A stretch of 64,000 bases of DNA from Heyndrickxia camelliae (GCF_002844575.1 NZ_PIQO01000005.1:124001-188000), one strand, 5' to 3'; shown: positions 45,911-55,049, counted from the stretch's first letter. The notes: generated by a model from the letters alone, not told the origin. Made by a program: numbers and translations.

Positions 45911-46150
45911 ATGAAAATAGGAGAATTGGATCAACAAAAATTAAGAAGGATTCTTATACAGTAATTAATGACTGCACTTTATCAAAAAAACGATACTTTA
46001 CAAGAAACATTGTTAAGTTTTGAGAATGGCTCGGAAAATAAAACGGACTGGAATATTGTAAAAGATTTATTTACTTTAACCAAAGCCGAAATAGCTGATA
46101 AATGGTATGGTGGAAAAGACAACTCTATTGGTTTTATCTTTAAAGAATAG
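45911..46150 (+). pseudogene. Degenerate small gene, copy B (paralogue at 38559)
   Basis: MKIGELDQQKLRRILIQ, TAA, then in the same frame LMTALYQKNDTLQETLLSFE and WNIVKDLFTLTKAEIADKWY, ending YGGKDNSIGFIFKE. A single nonsense codon breaks a ~79-residue protein, and the 60-codon part from ATG 45968 remains open. Copy A at 38559 shows the same gene more decayed. Family unknown. Confidence 0.6.
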
Positions 46151-46271
46151 TTGTTTTATAACACTGTTATTAAAATGCTAAAAAGATATTGAGATGCCAA
46201 TGGTGACTATTTTCCTCTTGGACTAAAGGGGCAAAAAATATAGTAAGAAATAAATTATTAGGGGCTTATTT

Positions 46272-46701
46272 ATGAAATATTTCTTGAAGTTAAATGTATT
46301 TAGTATTCTATAGGCTATTATGGTATTTGTTCCTCTTGAACTCGTGTTAAATGTGTATAGAATAAGTAGACTAACAAATTGGGAAGTTGGTACGGTAAAT
46401 ATGTTATGGTGAAACCTTAATTGTTGAAATTGTAGGAGGTACAATACTACTCGTTTTCTTAACAAAAAAGTGGTTGGGCGAAAGAAAGACAAACTTTTGG
46501 ACAGTCATCCTTTGGGTACCCTATTTTGTTCTATTTATTTATGTATTCGCTTCCTTATTTCCAATAACTTATGGTGGAGATTCCCCTAATTCTGTTATTG
46601 GTTTTACAGCGATAGGTGGCTTGATAATCTATCCGTTTTATATACTAATTATTAATTTTCTTGGAATGACAAGTGATGATAAGACGATTAAGACTGTTTA
46701 A
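46272..46701 (+). pseudogene. Broken multi-pass membrane protein gene
   Basis: MKYFLKLNVFSIL then TAG, AIMVFVPLELVLNVYRISRL and NWEVGTVNMLW. After a shift at about 46408 it continues GETLIVEIVGGTILLVFLTK, KTNFWTVILWVPYFVLFIYV and so on to a TAA at 46701. About four helices in total, family unknown. One nonsense codon and one frameshift separate it from an intact ~142-residue protein. Confidence 0.55.
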
Positions 46702-46719
46702 AAAAAGATGGTGCAGAAT

Positions 46720-46775
46720 TGTATTTAAGGGGATGCTCTTTTCGTATTGAAGAAAAGGGCAGTATAGTTGAACAG
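46720..46775 (+). repeat. Repeat-family variant
   Basis: TTAAGGGGATGCTCTTTTCG, TTGAAGAAAAGGGCAGTATAGTTGAACAG. It has the tail of the main repeat joined to a piece of the GGATGCTC hairpin type found at 6012 and 56033. Confidence 0.6.
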
Positions 46776-46885
46776 TTGTTATTAAGAATCATTATCTTTT
46801 TCTAAAAAATCAAAATAGCTTATTAATCTTCATTATTTTTATGATATACTAATTTTCAGACTATAAGAGGAAGGGTGTGATATGT

Positions 46886-46984
46886 ATGGCACATACAAAT
46901 CATTTTATTGATTGTGGCTATAAGACTTATGAAAAACAATTGAGAGGATGGGATCACACCTTTGATAACTGGAGTAAAAGTTGA
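46886..46984 (+). CDS. Possible 32-residue upstream ORF overlapping the GNAT start
   Basis: ATG 46886, about ten bases after AGAGGAAGG, opens MAHTNHFIDCGYKTYEKQLR plus 12 residues (GWDHTFDNWSKS) and stops 23 bases inside the acetyltransferase gene. The acetyltransferase start has a poorly spaced site of its own, so translational coupling is possible. It could also be chance. Confidence 0.35.
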   Translation: MAHTNHFIDCGYKTYEKQLRGWDHTFDNWSKS

Positions 46985-47513
46985 ACTACGGCCTGTGTCG
47001 CTAGAAGATTATAAAAGATCATACGAATGGCGAAACGATGAAGAGTTTGCAAAAATGGCAGCAGGTGCTGACTTATTTCACTATAGTCATGTCTCCTTGG
47101 ATCAGATTGAGTCTGCTTACGAAAAGGAAATTAAAAAACTTGATAAACGTGAAAAAGGGGAATTTTCTATTTACACCCGTGGGGAAAATTCAAAGCATAT
47201 TGGTTTTATTGTTTATCGTGAAATAAATATTGTCTCACGGCGTTGTACGATTGGGATGGGAATTGGAAATAAAGAATATTGGAACAACGGATATGGATCA
47301 GATGCACTGAAGACGCTTATCCATTATTTATTTCAAACCATGAATTTGAATCGTGTGCAGCTTGATACTTGGAGTGGAAACGAGCGTGCAATCCGTTCTT
47401 ATCAAAAATGCGGGTTTGTCATAGAAGGGCGATTGCGGAACAATTCCTATGCAGACGGAAAGTATTATGATACCGTTGTATTGGGGTTATTAAAAGAAGA
47501 ATTTCAATATTAA
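46962..47513 (+). CDS. GNAT N-acetyltransferase
   Basis: Protein of 183 residues: VELRPVSLEDYKRSYEWRND at the N-terminus, acetyl-CoA motif MGIGNKEYWNNGYGSDALKT, and LDTWSGNERAIRSYQKCGFV with RLRNNSYADGKYYDTVVLGL near the end. It is of the RimJ/RimL-like, diamine- or aminoglycoside-acetyltransferase-resembling type. The start is TTG 46962, 13 bases after GAGAGG. An overlapping small ORF lies upstream. A perfect terminator follows. Confidence 0.83.
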   Translation: MITGVKVELRPVSLEDYKRSYEWRNDEEFAKMAAGADLFHYSHVSLDQIESAYEKEIKKLDKREKGEFSIYTRGENSKHIGFIVYREINIVSRRCTIGMGIGNKEYWNNGYGSDALKTLIHYLFQTMNLNRVQLDTWSGNERAIRSYQKCGFVIEGRLRNNSYADGKYYDTVVLGLLKEEFQY

Positions 47514-47522
47514 TATCTGGTT

Positions 47523-47556
47523 GTGGGCACCAAGTAAAGGTGCCCACTTTAATTTT
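47523..47556 (+). terminator. Rho-independent terminator
   Basis: GTGGGCACC-AAGTAAA-GGTGCCCAC followed by TTTAATTTT. Confidence 0.88.
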
Positions 47557-47639
47557 AATAACTCAATTATTAGGAATAAAAAGATTAAATTTTCAAAGGT
47601 GTTTGTTCTGTTAAATAGGCATTTTTCATTAGTTAGAAG

Positions 47640-47860
47640 GAGTTTTTTTATATGCTCCTGCATAAAATTGTGAATTTGCCAGTACCCCTAATCCTTCATG
47701 CAGTATCAAAGCTTCACTTGTTTACGAGACCTGAGTCCCAACCAGCCTGAATCATGTGTCTACAGGTAGGGTCGAAGCCCAACAGTCAATTACGTTCTAC
47801 CCTGGCTACTTATATAATTTGACCAAAATAAATAAGGTCATCCAAAAATATTCAACATTC
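47640..47860. other. Non-coding, structured-looking block of higher G+C
   Basis: No frame is open, but the block from about 47650 to 47815 is richer in G+C than its flanks and contains GAGACCTGAGTCCCAACC and TACAGGTAGGGTCGAAGCC. On the minus strand GGTTGGGACTCAGGTCTCG and CTCCTTCTAAC-like words occur. It could be a remnant of an IS110-like element end or a small RNA locus; I cannot decide. The remaining DNA to 48340 is AT-rich and shows nothing. Confidence 0.35.
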
Positions 47861-48342
47861 TCGATAACCTAATAATACGACTGCGGCAGTTTAGTGAAAC
47901 AACAAGGCTGTTTGAGATTTATTAAGGTTCGATAGAAAATGAATAGGAAACTGAGTATATTATACTACCCAGACCCATTAGTTTGAGGTAACTCCTTACC
48001 CTTTTTTATTTTAATCCCTACTTATTGAATCCAACAAAGTTAATCCACATTTTATTTAAAGCTGATGCCACTTTTGATTATGAGCAGTAAAATCAAGTTT
48101 TAAATACTTGGTATGATTAGTAAAGTTATCTCAATCCAACTTAGAGATTCAATCCCCAACCACTTCAAATCCAATTACAAGAAGATGTAGGTATAGTAAA
48201 CGGTAATTACTCTCCTAAAATTTGCTCGCCATTCATTTAATTAGTTCAGAACATTAAGGTATTTTGGATTATAAATCGGACTATCCTCCTGATAATGTCG
48301 AGTGATTTTTTTGTTATTTGTAGTCCGTTATATAGATATATT

Positions 48343-48351
48343 TGGTATAAT
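48343..48351 (+). promoter_or_regulatory. Extended -10 promoter
   Basis: TGGTATAAT, 33 bases before the Ig-repeat protein ATG; the -35 is poor, as expected for an extended -10. Confidence 0.55.
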
Positions 48352-48383
48352 TTAAAAATAAATACAAATTAAGGGGAGAGTAT

Positions 48384-50444
48384 ATGAAATCAAAGCTTAG
48401 AAGTGGATTATTATTAGCGTGCTTAGTAATGGGGAGTTTGTCGATGCCAGTTATGACACAGGCATCTACAGATCATACCAAACCTACGATTTATGGTGCC
48501 AGTAGTAAAATAGTTTATTTAGGCCATTCTTTTAGTAAGTTATCGGGTGTAACCGCAAAAGACAACAAAGATGGAAATCTCACTAGATACATCAAAGTCT
48601 CTGGTTCTGTTAATCTCAAGAAAACAGGGGTTTATAAACTGGTCTATACGGTAAGTGACAAGGCGAAGAATAAAACAACGATCAAACGATATATCACGGT
48701 TAAGAAAGACACTGTGAAGCCTAAAATATCCGGAGCTACCAGCAAAACAATAAATATAGGCTCAAGATTCAATGCTTTATCTGGAGTTACTGCGAAAGAT
48801 AGCGTAGATGGGATACTAACAAAATACATTAAAGTGTCTGGGTCCGTTAATACAAAGAAAACCGGTAAATACACTCTTACATATTCAGTCAAGGATCATA
48901 CCGGAAATAAAGCAGTGGTTTCTCGTATAATTACTGTTCGCGATAACGTAAAACCTGTTCTTTCAGGTATTAAACCTTCTCGAATTAAGGTGGGAAGTAC
49001 TTTTAACCCATTAACGGGCATCTCGGCAACTGATAACAAAGATGGAAGACTGACTTCTAAGATTAAAGTTTCTGGTTCTGTGAATGTGAAGAAAGTGGGA
49101 ACTTATACTTTAACCTATTCCGTTACGGATCGTGCAGGAAATACGACTATAGCTAAACGTACAGTAGTAGTAGTAGATACGGTAGCTCCTGTTTTATCTG
49201 GGGTAAAAGAGATTCATATTAATCTAGGAACTTCATTTAATCCTCTAACTGGAGTGACCGCTTCTGATAATTACGATGGGAATCTTACTTCTAATATTAA
49301 AGTTTCGGGTAGTGTTAATGTAAATAAAGCAGGTTCTTATTCTTTAACCTATTCAGTTAAAGATGCTGCCGGAAATAAAACTACCGTTAAAAGGATAGTA
49401 AAAGTGGTTGATACGGTAGCTCCTGTTCTATCTGGAGTTCAAGACTCTACTCTTAATTTTGGAGAATCATTTAATCCTTTAGATGGAATCACAGCTACTG
49501 ATAATAATGATGGAAATCTTACTCCTAAGATTAAAGTGTCCGGTTTTGTAAATGTCAATAAAGCCGGAACGTACACTCTAATATATACTGTAACGGACAC
49601 TTCAGGTAATCAGAGCACGGCTAGCCGAAAAGTAACAGTGGTAGATAATGTGAATCCAGTAATTTTAGGTGCAAACAATGTAACAGTAGGGTTAAATACA
49701 TTTTTTGATGTGTTGAGCGGTATAACGGCTACGGACAACAATGATGGAGATCTAACTTCTAACATTCTAGTAAGCGGTAGTGTAGACACTAGTACAGAGG
49801 GACAATATAAGGTGATTTATACGGTGGTAGACGCTGCAGGTAATGAAGTGCAAGTTGAGCGGGTTGTTACTGTTAAAAGGATTGATGTAGAGAGTGTATC
49901 AATTTCTGGTCCTGCCACAGTTAAAACGGGGCAATCTATTCAACTAATCGCTAAAATCTTGCCTACTAATGCGACAGTGAAACAGGTGTCCTGGACTAGT
50001 TCCGACGATAACGTTGCTACGGTTGATGGAAATGGGCTATTGACTACTAATAATGAAGGAACCGTCACCATTACAGCTACAGTGGATGGAGTAAGTACAT
50101 CTAAAACCATTACAGTGTCGGATCGACCAAATTTATATCTATATCAATCAAGTTCCATTGTGATGAATGGTTTATATAAAGCCTTGGGTATTTCTATGTA
50201 TAACTTGGAATCTCAGGAGAGCGTGACGGTTCTAAAGGTTGATGTATATCAAAATAATACCCTGTTTGCATCGTACTCACAGCAGACACTTGAGAATGCT
50301 GGTATTAATACAATGATAGCTCCTTCTAAATCCTGGGGTATGAGTATTAATTTTGCATTAGGAATTAGGCAAAACCAAAGCAAAATCGTGGTGACTGTCG
50401 AGGTTCCTGATGGAAAGACATATCAATATACATTAAATGTATAA
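48384..50444 (+). CDS. Secreted multi-domain Ig-repeat protein (six DUF5011-type repeats plus Big_2)
   Basis: Protein of 686 residues with a signal peptide (MKSKLRSGLLLACLVMGSLS, cleavage near residue 27). Six tandem ~78-residue DUF5011/HYR-like immunoglobulin repeats span about 33-500, each with PxLSG...FNPLxGITATDNxDG and TYTLTYSV. One bacterial Ig-like group 2 domain follows (about 502-582), then a C-terminal ~100-residue domain of unknown type. No LPXTG, S-layer homology or C-terminal membrane anchor is visible. It is probably exported and cell-surface associated or released. ATG 48384 after AGGGGAGAG. Confidence 0.85.
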   Translation: MKSKLRSGLLLACLVMGSLSMPVMTQASTDHTKPTIYGASSKIVYLGHSFSKLSGVTAKDNKDGNLTRYIKVSGSVNLKKTGVYKLVYTVSDKAKNKTTIKRYITVKKDTVKPKISGATSKTINIGSRFNALSGVTAKDSVDGILTKYIKVSGSVNTKKTGKYTLTYSVKDHTGNKAVVSRIITVRDNVKPVLSGIKPSRIKVGSTFNPLTGISATDNKDGRLTSKIKVSGSVNVKKVGTYTLTYSVTDRAGNTTIAKRTVVVVDTVAPVLSGVKEIHINLGTSFNPLTGVTASDNYDGNLTSNIKVSGSVNVNKAGSYSLTYSVKDAAGNKTTVKRIVKVVDTVAPVLSGVQDSTLNFGESFNPLDGITATDNNDGNLTPKIKVSGFVNVNKAGTYTLIYTVTDTSGNQSTASRKVTVVDNVNPVILGANNVTVGLNTFFDVLSGITATDNNDGDLTSNILVSGSVDTSTEGQYKVIYTVVDAAGNEVQVERVVTVKRIDVESVSISGPATVKTGQSIQLIAKILPTNATVKQVSWTSSDDNVATVDGNGLLTTNNEGTVTITATVDGVSTSKTITVSDRPNLYLYQSSSIVMNGLYKALGISMYNLESQESVTVLKVDVYQNNTLFASYSQQTLENAGINTMIAPSKSWGMSINFALGIRQNQSKIVVTVEVPDGKTYQYTLNV

Positions 50445-50450
50445 AAATTT

Positions 50451-50482
50451 AAAGACCGTCGTTCCTTCCTCGACGGTCTTTT
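50451..50482 (+). terminator. Rho-independent terminator
   Basis: AAAGACCGTCG-TTCCTTCCT-CGACGGTCTTTTAT after the Ig-repeat gene. Confidence 0.92.
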
Positions 50483-51064
50483 ATAAAATAGAACTATCTT
50501 CATAGATTTACCTTAAAAATCTGAGAGGTGCTTCGTTCTTCGCAGCTTTTTTCTTATGTCACTAAACCAGTTAGTAGTTTATTAATATTTTTCAATAAAA
50601 CTTAAATATCTCATACTATACTAAAAATGTGCATGCCAAATAACCTCCCGTTATTCTGATTTTGGAAGCTTTATTCCATCTAGTTAGATTTTAGATTCTA
50701 ATTTATATCTTAGAAAGTTGTTTTATTGTTTAAAATGGCAAAGATCCAGTGTAAGGGCTTATTGACACAAGCAACGACTGCTATTTTAAGAGGTGCTTCT
50801 TTACGTTTCATATTATAAAATCTCGTAATTTTTTTATTTCGAGGCATGACTTCATCGCTTGTTTTGCTGTCACGTATGGCACAACGAACAGCCTTTTACA
50901 AGGCGTGACGGAGCCTGCAGGACTCTCTTTTTGTAATTCGATTTTTGGTGTATGAAAACTTACCAGATTAAAACACTAGGTTACCCCCTACGAAAGCTAC
51001 AAATTTTTTAGGATTAATAAATTGATCTATCTCCCCAACACTCTTTTTGAATTTTGCTTAAGAT
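50483..51064. other. Gene-free stretch
   Basis: Contains GAGGTGCTTCGTTCTTCGCAGC-like hairpin DNA at 50524 and a second GAGGTGCTTCTTTACG word at 50791. There are stops in all frames and no gene is supported. Confidence 0.45.
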
Positions 51065-51424
51065 TTAGATATCGAACTTTAAGGTACCAAACTCTTTTAA
51101 GATTTCCGGATCGTTATGTGATAAGAATAGGCTCTTAAATGTATCCATCCTTCCGATTTTATCCATATCTTTTTTGTCTAATTCAAAGTCAAAAATATTA
51201 AAGTTTTCCATGATCCGTTCTATACAAACCGACTTAGGAATCACAATGATTTCTCTTTGCTTCAGCCACTGAAATCTTCGTTGATCAAATAACATGTAAG
51301 ATTTGTCTGGATTGAACCAATACAAAGAGAGAGTGCTCGAAGTCCACAATCGTAACCAAGTTTCTCTAGAGAAATGGCAAACAGGCATTGGCGACTTTGA
51401 CTGTCCGTAGGATCCATTTATCAT
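51065..51424 (-). pseudogene. Aldo/keto reductase remnant with internal deletion
   Basis: The C-terminal part is clear: [40 protein letters not shown] and [10 protein letters not shown], as in Bacillus AKR5-type reductases. Upstream the sense breaks down. In another frame a LEKLGYD-like piece joins this tail directly, so most of the barrel is deleted. Catalytic residues are absent. The 119-codon open frame is not a real protein. Confidence 0.65.
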
Positions 51425-51620
51425 TCGGTTTTTGCATTGAAATTATGCTAAAGTTTTTGGCTCAAGAGTCTGTGTTCATGTTATAAAAAACTGTTAAAGG
51501 GGACAAGTGTGTGTGTGAAGAACGAATTGAGTTGCTCCTTGAAAGTTCCTTTAGAATGGTAAATTTAGCTATTGGGAATAATACGGGTATCCATTACTTT
51601 TCTAGCAAAGGGTGACCAAC

Positions 51621-52094
51621 ATGTCCATCGCTGTTCTAGCCTTATTAGCTTGGTTAGTTTTGATTGTATTTGCTATTGTTCCTAAGGGTTTAACTCTTTC
51701 TGACATAGTTTTTTTGTACTTTCTTATTGGAATAATTACTATTACGCTATTCACTATACTTGATGTTAATTTGCACTGGGTTCCACTCACTCGAAGTGTA
51801 GAAGGAGCTTTTGCCATGTATATTGACCGCTTTATTATAATCCCTTTTGCGATTATCTTGTCTGTGTGCATTCTCAATTCGCATTTGAAAGCGATATGGC
51901 GCTGGGGATTATCGGCGACAATTGTATTATTCTTATGCGTGGTAGATCGGATATGTATATGGGCGGATCTCATTACTTTCCAAAGGTGGAATGAATTCTT
52001 TGCCGTTGTTATGTATGTGGCATTTATTGTTTTAGTATGGTGGATACTCCTGTGGTTTCTTGGCCTTGAAAAAGGAGAATTCAAAAATTCATGA
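51621..52094 (+). CDS. Hypothetical four-helix membrane protein (first of an overlapping pair)
   Basis: Protein of 157 residues from ATG 51621 (AAAGGG seven bases upstream; GTG 51612 possible). Helices lie at about 3-22, 26-48, 67-84, 92-108 and 126-147, with a conserved-looking VNLHWVPLTRSVEGAFAMYI loop. Its stop overlaps the start of the next gene by ATGA, indicating coupled translation. Family not recognised. Confidence 0.65.
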   Translation: MSIAVLALLAWLVLIVFAIVPKGLTLSDIVFLYFLIGIITITLFTILDVNLHWVPLTRSVEGAFAMYIDRFIIIPFAIILSVCILNSHLKAIWRWGLSATIVLFLCVVDRICIWADLITFQRWNEFFAVVMYVAFIVLVWWILLWFLGLEKGEFKNS

Positions 52095-52585
52095 ATATAA
52101 TTCATAATTTTAATATGAACGATTCGTTTATCGTCATTTCACTCTTTATTGGAACTATAGTAGTGTTAATACTGCCAAAACGTTTTACAAAAAAGACAAC
52201 CTGTAATTACCTCTTGTGCGGCGTGTTTTTTGGTTTCCTTTTTGATCACACTTTAGCTGTGATACCAGTTAGTTATTATGCTATAAATGATAGTACTTCT
52301 TTTGAACTGATGGATTTTTTTTCACATGTGATGTACGCACCGTTCAGCTATCTTTTCTTTTATCTGTACGACTTATTCAACATAAGAACCCGTTTTTCTC
52401 TATTGTACGTCTTGGTTTGGGTGTTTGTGAGTATCGGGATCGAGTTATTTTGTGTAAGCATAGGGATCTTTCACTATAAAAATGGGTATAACAGCTATTA
52501 TTCCTTTGTTATTTATTTTTTGGTTCAAAGTACTTGGATAATATTTTACAGGATTATTACAGTATATGGAGATAAAACATATTAA
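52091..52585 (+). CDS. Hypothetical membrane protein (second of an overlapping pair)
   Basis: Protein of 164 residues with about five hydrophobic helices (FIVISLFIGTIVVLIL, LLCGVFFGFLFDH, FFSHVMYAPFSYLFFYLYDL, LLYVLVWVFVSIGIELFCVS, FVIYFLVQSTWIIF). It overlaps the preceding membrane protein gene by four bases. The same frame stays open for 47 codons beyond its TAA. The two proteins probably act together; the role is unknown. Confidence 0.65.
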   Translation: MNIIHNFNMNDSFIVISLFIGTIVVLILPKRFTKKTTCNYLLCGVFFGFLFDHTLAVIPVSYYAINDSTSFELMDFFSHVMYAPFSYLFFYLYDLFNIRTRFSLLYVLVWVFVSIGIELFCVSIGIFHYKNGYNSYYSFVIYFLVQSTWIIFYRIITVYGDKTY

Positions 52586-52729
52586 CTGTACCCGCTGCGA
52601 AAACAAGATAAAGACGATCAGGATGGACGACTAAATCGTTTGGAAAAACAATCAGACGACATTGATTATTCGAAGAAACACATTCAGGACCTACAAAAAG
52701 AGATTGCAACTGTACAAGAGAAAAAATAG
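52586..52729 (+). other. In-frame coiled-coil extension after the stop codon
   Basis: Directly after TAA 52583-52585 the same frame reads LYPLRKQDKDDQDGRLNRLE and KQSDDIDYSKKHIQDLQKEI to a TAG at 52729. It has no start codon of its own. Either a longer ancestor was cut by a nonsense mutation or a gene tail was placed here by deletion. Confidence 0.4.
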
Positions 52730-52760
52730 TGGTAGTTTTGGAAATGACTTTTACCTCTGA

Positions 52761-52804
52761 ATTTGCGAATGGAGAACATTATTAAATATTCTCCATTCGC
52801 AAAT
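52761..52804. terminator. Perfect 16-bp inverted repeat, bidirectional terminator shape
   Basis: ATTTGCGAATGGAGAA, 12-nt spacer, TTCTCCATTCGCAAAT. It lies between the membrane-protein pair and a minus-strand remnant. Confidence 0.7.
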
Positions 52805-52839
52805 CTATTTGATTTTATTTAGACTAGTTCAATTATTTT

Positions 52840-53260
52840 TTAAATACCTTCCCATAGCAATATAAATTCTGTTTTATTTAAACATATATTTTTTAATATT
52901 GTTGCTAATTTTTCAAGATTACTTATAGTTTCATCCTTTGTGAATTCATTATTAAATTTATTAAGTGTATAATCGTCTAATTCTCCAGCTATATGTTTTA
53001 ACTGATTAGTTTGTTTAATAATTTTTCAAAGGAAAAACTGTTTATTATACTTATTCCTGCTATAGAAATGCCTTTTTATGTTGCAGTCTTTTTTGTGAAT
53101 TTTTCTAAATAATTTAGGTTTTGTACAGATAAATGATCAAAATCAATATTATTTGGATAATAATAGGTCCCCAATAAAAGAATATCTTTTATTCGGTCTA
53201 ATTTTTTAATTACCTTCAAATAGATATAGTTACTTATTGAATTGAACAAAACCAAATTAT
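52840..53260 (-). pseudogene. Decayed hypothetical gene
   Basis: The minus strand reads SNYIYLKVIKKLDRIKDILL, GTYYYPNNIDFDHLSVQNLN and YLEKFTKKTAT, a stop, SIAGISIINSFSFEKLLNK, a shift, and GELDDYTLNKFNNEFTKDET with NICLNKTEFILLWEGI before a TAA. One helical, ~140-residue protein broken at least twice. No family known to me. Confidence 0.45.
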
Positions 53261-53512
53261 TTATAGAAATAAATTTCGTTGCATCCTATAAATTATGGTA
53301 TCTATTATTGAGAATATTGGATTAACTCCTACGTTTCACTTGTTGATCTTTTAGCCGTAAGTTCTCGGCGTCTTGTTTTGATTACGTACCTTCCTGCAAG
53401 ACTTTTGGCATCGTTGCATTGCCGATTATTATGACTATTATTGTACATGAAACAGGGAGGTTGTTTCATGCATGAAATAAACCCAAGAGAAAAATGGTAG
53501 AAACATATACTG

Positions 53513-54469
53513 TTATTTTTGATCCAAATGATTAATATTAGAAATATTATTTATACTCTCTATAACTACTTTTGGATGAAGATGAGGGATCATGTGACCA
53601 ATATTAGGGATACGCTTATATATAGCATGGGGAATATCTTTCTTTAATCGTTCGGCTTGCTCAATTGTACTGAATGGATCCTTCTCTCCAACTACTATAA
53701 CGATGGGAACTTTTATTTCCTTATATCTTTCACTTAAAATTTTCGAGGTTTCTGGAAAGGCAAGAACATCTTCACGATTCGCTTTAAAGTGACCTGGACG
53801 AAACCCTAATGCATATACTGCTTCCATATACCCCTCCGGTACAGGTTCAGGTGCAAATGTCTCTCTCACCATCGAAGTTGCCATCCCTTTAGCTAATGGC
53901 GTTTTTAATAGGGTATTTAAAATGATATTTCCTAAAATTGGTGTTGTGACCATTTTAGATAATGCATCACCATGTTCTGCTGGATACCCTTCTTTATACA
54001 TAGCTCCTGCTAATGTTACAATTCCAGCTACCTCATTGGGAAATTGTAAAGCATATGATAGAGTCATGGTACCACTCCACGAATGTCCAACTAGAATAAT
54101 AGGTTGGTCAACACCAATTTCTTTTAATGCTTTATGAATAAGGCTTGCTTGGGAGATTGGAGTGATTTCTACCTTGTTTGGTCTATTACTATATCCATAT
54201 CCCGGTCTGTCAAAAGCAATTGCATGATACCCTTGTTTAGATGCTAACTGAACTAAATCTGTAAAATCCCGGCTTGAAAGCATTCCTCCATGAAGAAACA
54301 CAACAGGCTGCCCGGTTCCTTCAGATATGTAATGTAATTTATAATTACCTACGGTTATAAATTTCCCGTCTGGCGGAAAGGCTTCTTCTGATTTTTTAAA
54401 TTGCACCTGACTATAGGTGTATAGCAGTCCAATGACTATAAGGAAAATGAATAATACAGAAATAAACAT
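53513..54469 (-). CDS. Membrane-anchored alpha/beta hydrolase
   Basis: Protein of 318 residues with one N-terminal transmembrane helix (about 2-20), so the catalytic domain is probably outside the membrane. Alpha/beta-hydrolase marks are the oxyanion loop FLHGGMLSS (58-66), the nucleophile elbow GHSWSG with Ser130, a GEKDPF aspartate and an IGHMIPH histidine. Best described as an esterase/epoxide-hydrolase-like enzyme of unknown substrate. ATG 54469 follows AAGGAGGAAC. Confidence 0.86.
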   Translation of the reverse strand: MFISVLFIFLIVIGLLYTYSQVQFKKSEEAFPPDGKFITVGNYKLHYISEGTGQPVVFLHGGMLSSRDFTDLVQLASKQGYHAIAFDRPGYGYSNRPNKVEITPISQASLIHKALKEIGVDQPIILVGHSWSGTMTLSYALQFPNEVAGIVTLAGAMYKEGYPAEHGDALSKMVTTPILGNIILNTLLKTPLAKGMATSMVRETFAPEPVPEGYMEAVYALGFRPGHFKANREDVLAFPETSKILSERYKEIKVPIVIVVGEKDPFSTIEQAERLKKDIPHAIYKRIPNIGHMIPHLHPKVVIESINNISNINHLDQK

Positions 54470-54673
54470 TCTTGTTCCTCCTTAGCTTTTCATTCAATTA
54501 CTTGTATTTATGATTGTATTGGTTAAAATTTTCGTAATTTCCTATATTTTGTTGACATTATACTATTTGTTGTAAATTTTAACAATTTTTATAATTGGTT
54601 TTTCAAATCCGTGGGAATTGCGTCTTATTCATATTCCTGGCGGCTCCAAGGGTTTTTGGTGGAAAATTCTATT

Positions 54674-54726
54674 GTTGACATGTGACACTATTCTGCGTTA
54701 CTATATACCTGTATTAAGTAATACAG
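54674..54726 (+). promoter_or_regulatory. Promoter and probable PadR operator of the DUF1048 unit
   Basis: TTGACA at 54674 and a TACTATATA region at about 54699, followed by the palindrome CTGTATTA-AG-TAATACAG (54709-54726, 8-bp perfect arms). It precedes a PadR remnant and two DUF1048 genes. Confidence 0.6.
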
Positions 54727-54763
54727 AATACTTGTGTTACAGAGTACTGAAAATATAAGTGAA

Positions 54764-54995
54764 ATGCAAATGGAGGAAAATATTACAAAAATCCTGAAAG
54801 TGGTACTTGAGGGTGTATATTTTGAGATCATCAGCCGTGGTGAAACATATGGTATGAAATCACGCAGCAGCTGCGAGCACTGGGCTTTAGCGACATTGTG
54901 GAGGAAATAGTTTACACCATCACGATGCGGATCGTGCTCTCAGCAATGATGCAAAATCGAAGGTTGAAAAGCAATGCTATAAACTCAACGATGTG
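54764..54995 (+). pseudogene. PadR-family regulator, frameshifted
   Basis: MQMEENITKILKVVLEGVYF and EIISRGETYG are read in one frame. One base appears lost at about 54852, after which YEITQQLRALGFSDIVEEIV and YTITMR follow in another frame, before meaningless sequence. This is the N-terminal DNA-binding half of a PadR regulator (usual ETYGYEITRQLxALGFxDIVEGTVYTILxRL). PadR genes typically precede DUF1048 pairs, so the native repressor of the next two genes seems dead. Confidence 0.72.
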
Positions 54996-55049
54996 ATTCA
55001 ATAGTAGAACTTTGCTGAATAGCTTATTATCTTAAAGGAGGAGTCTACA

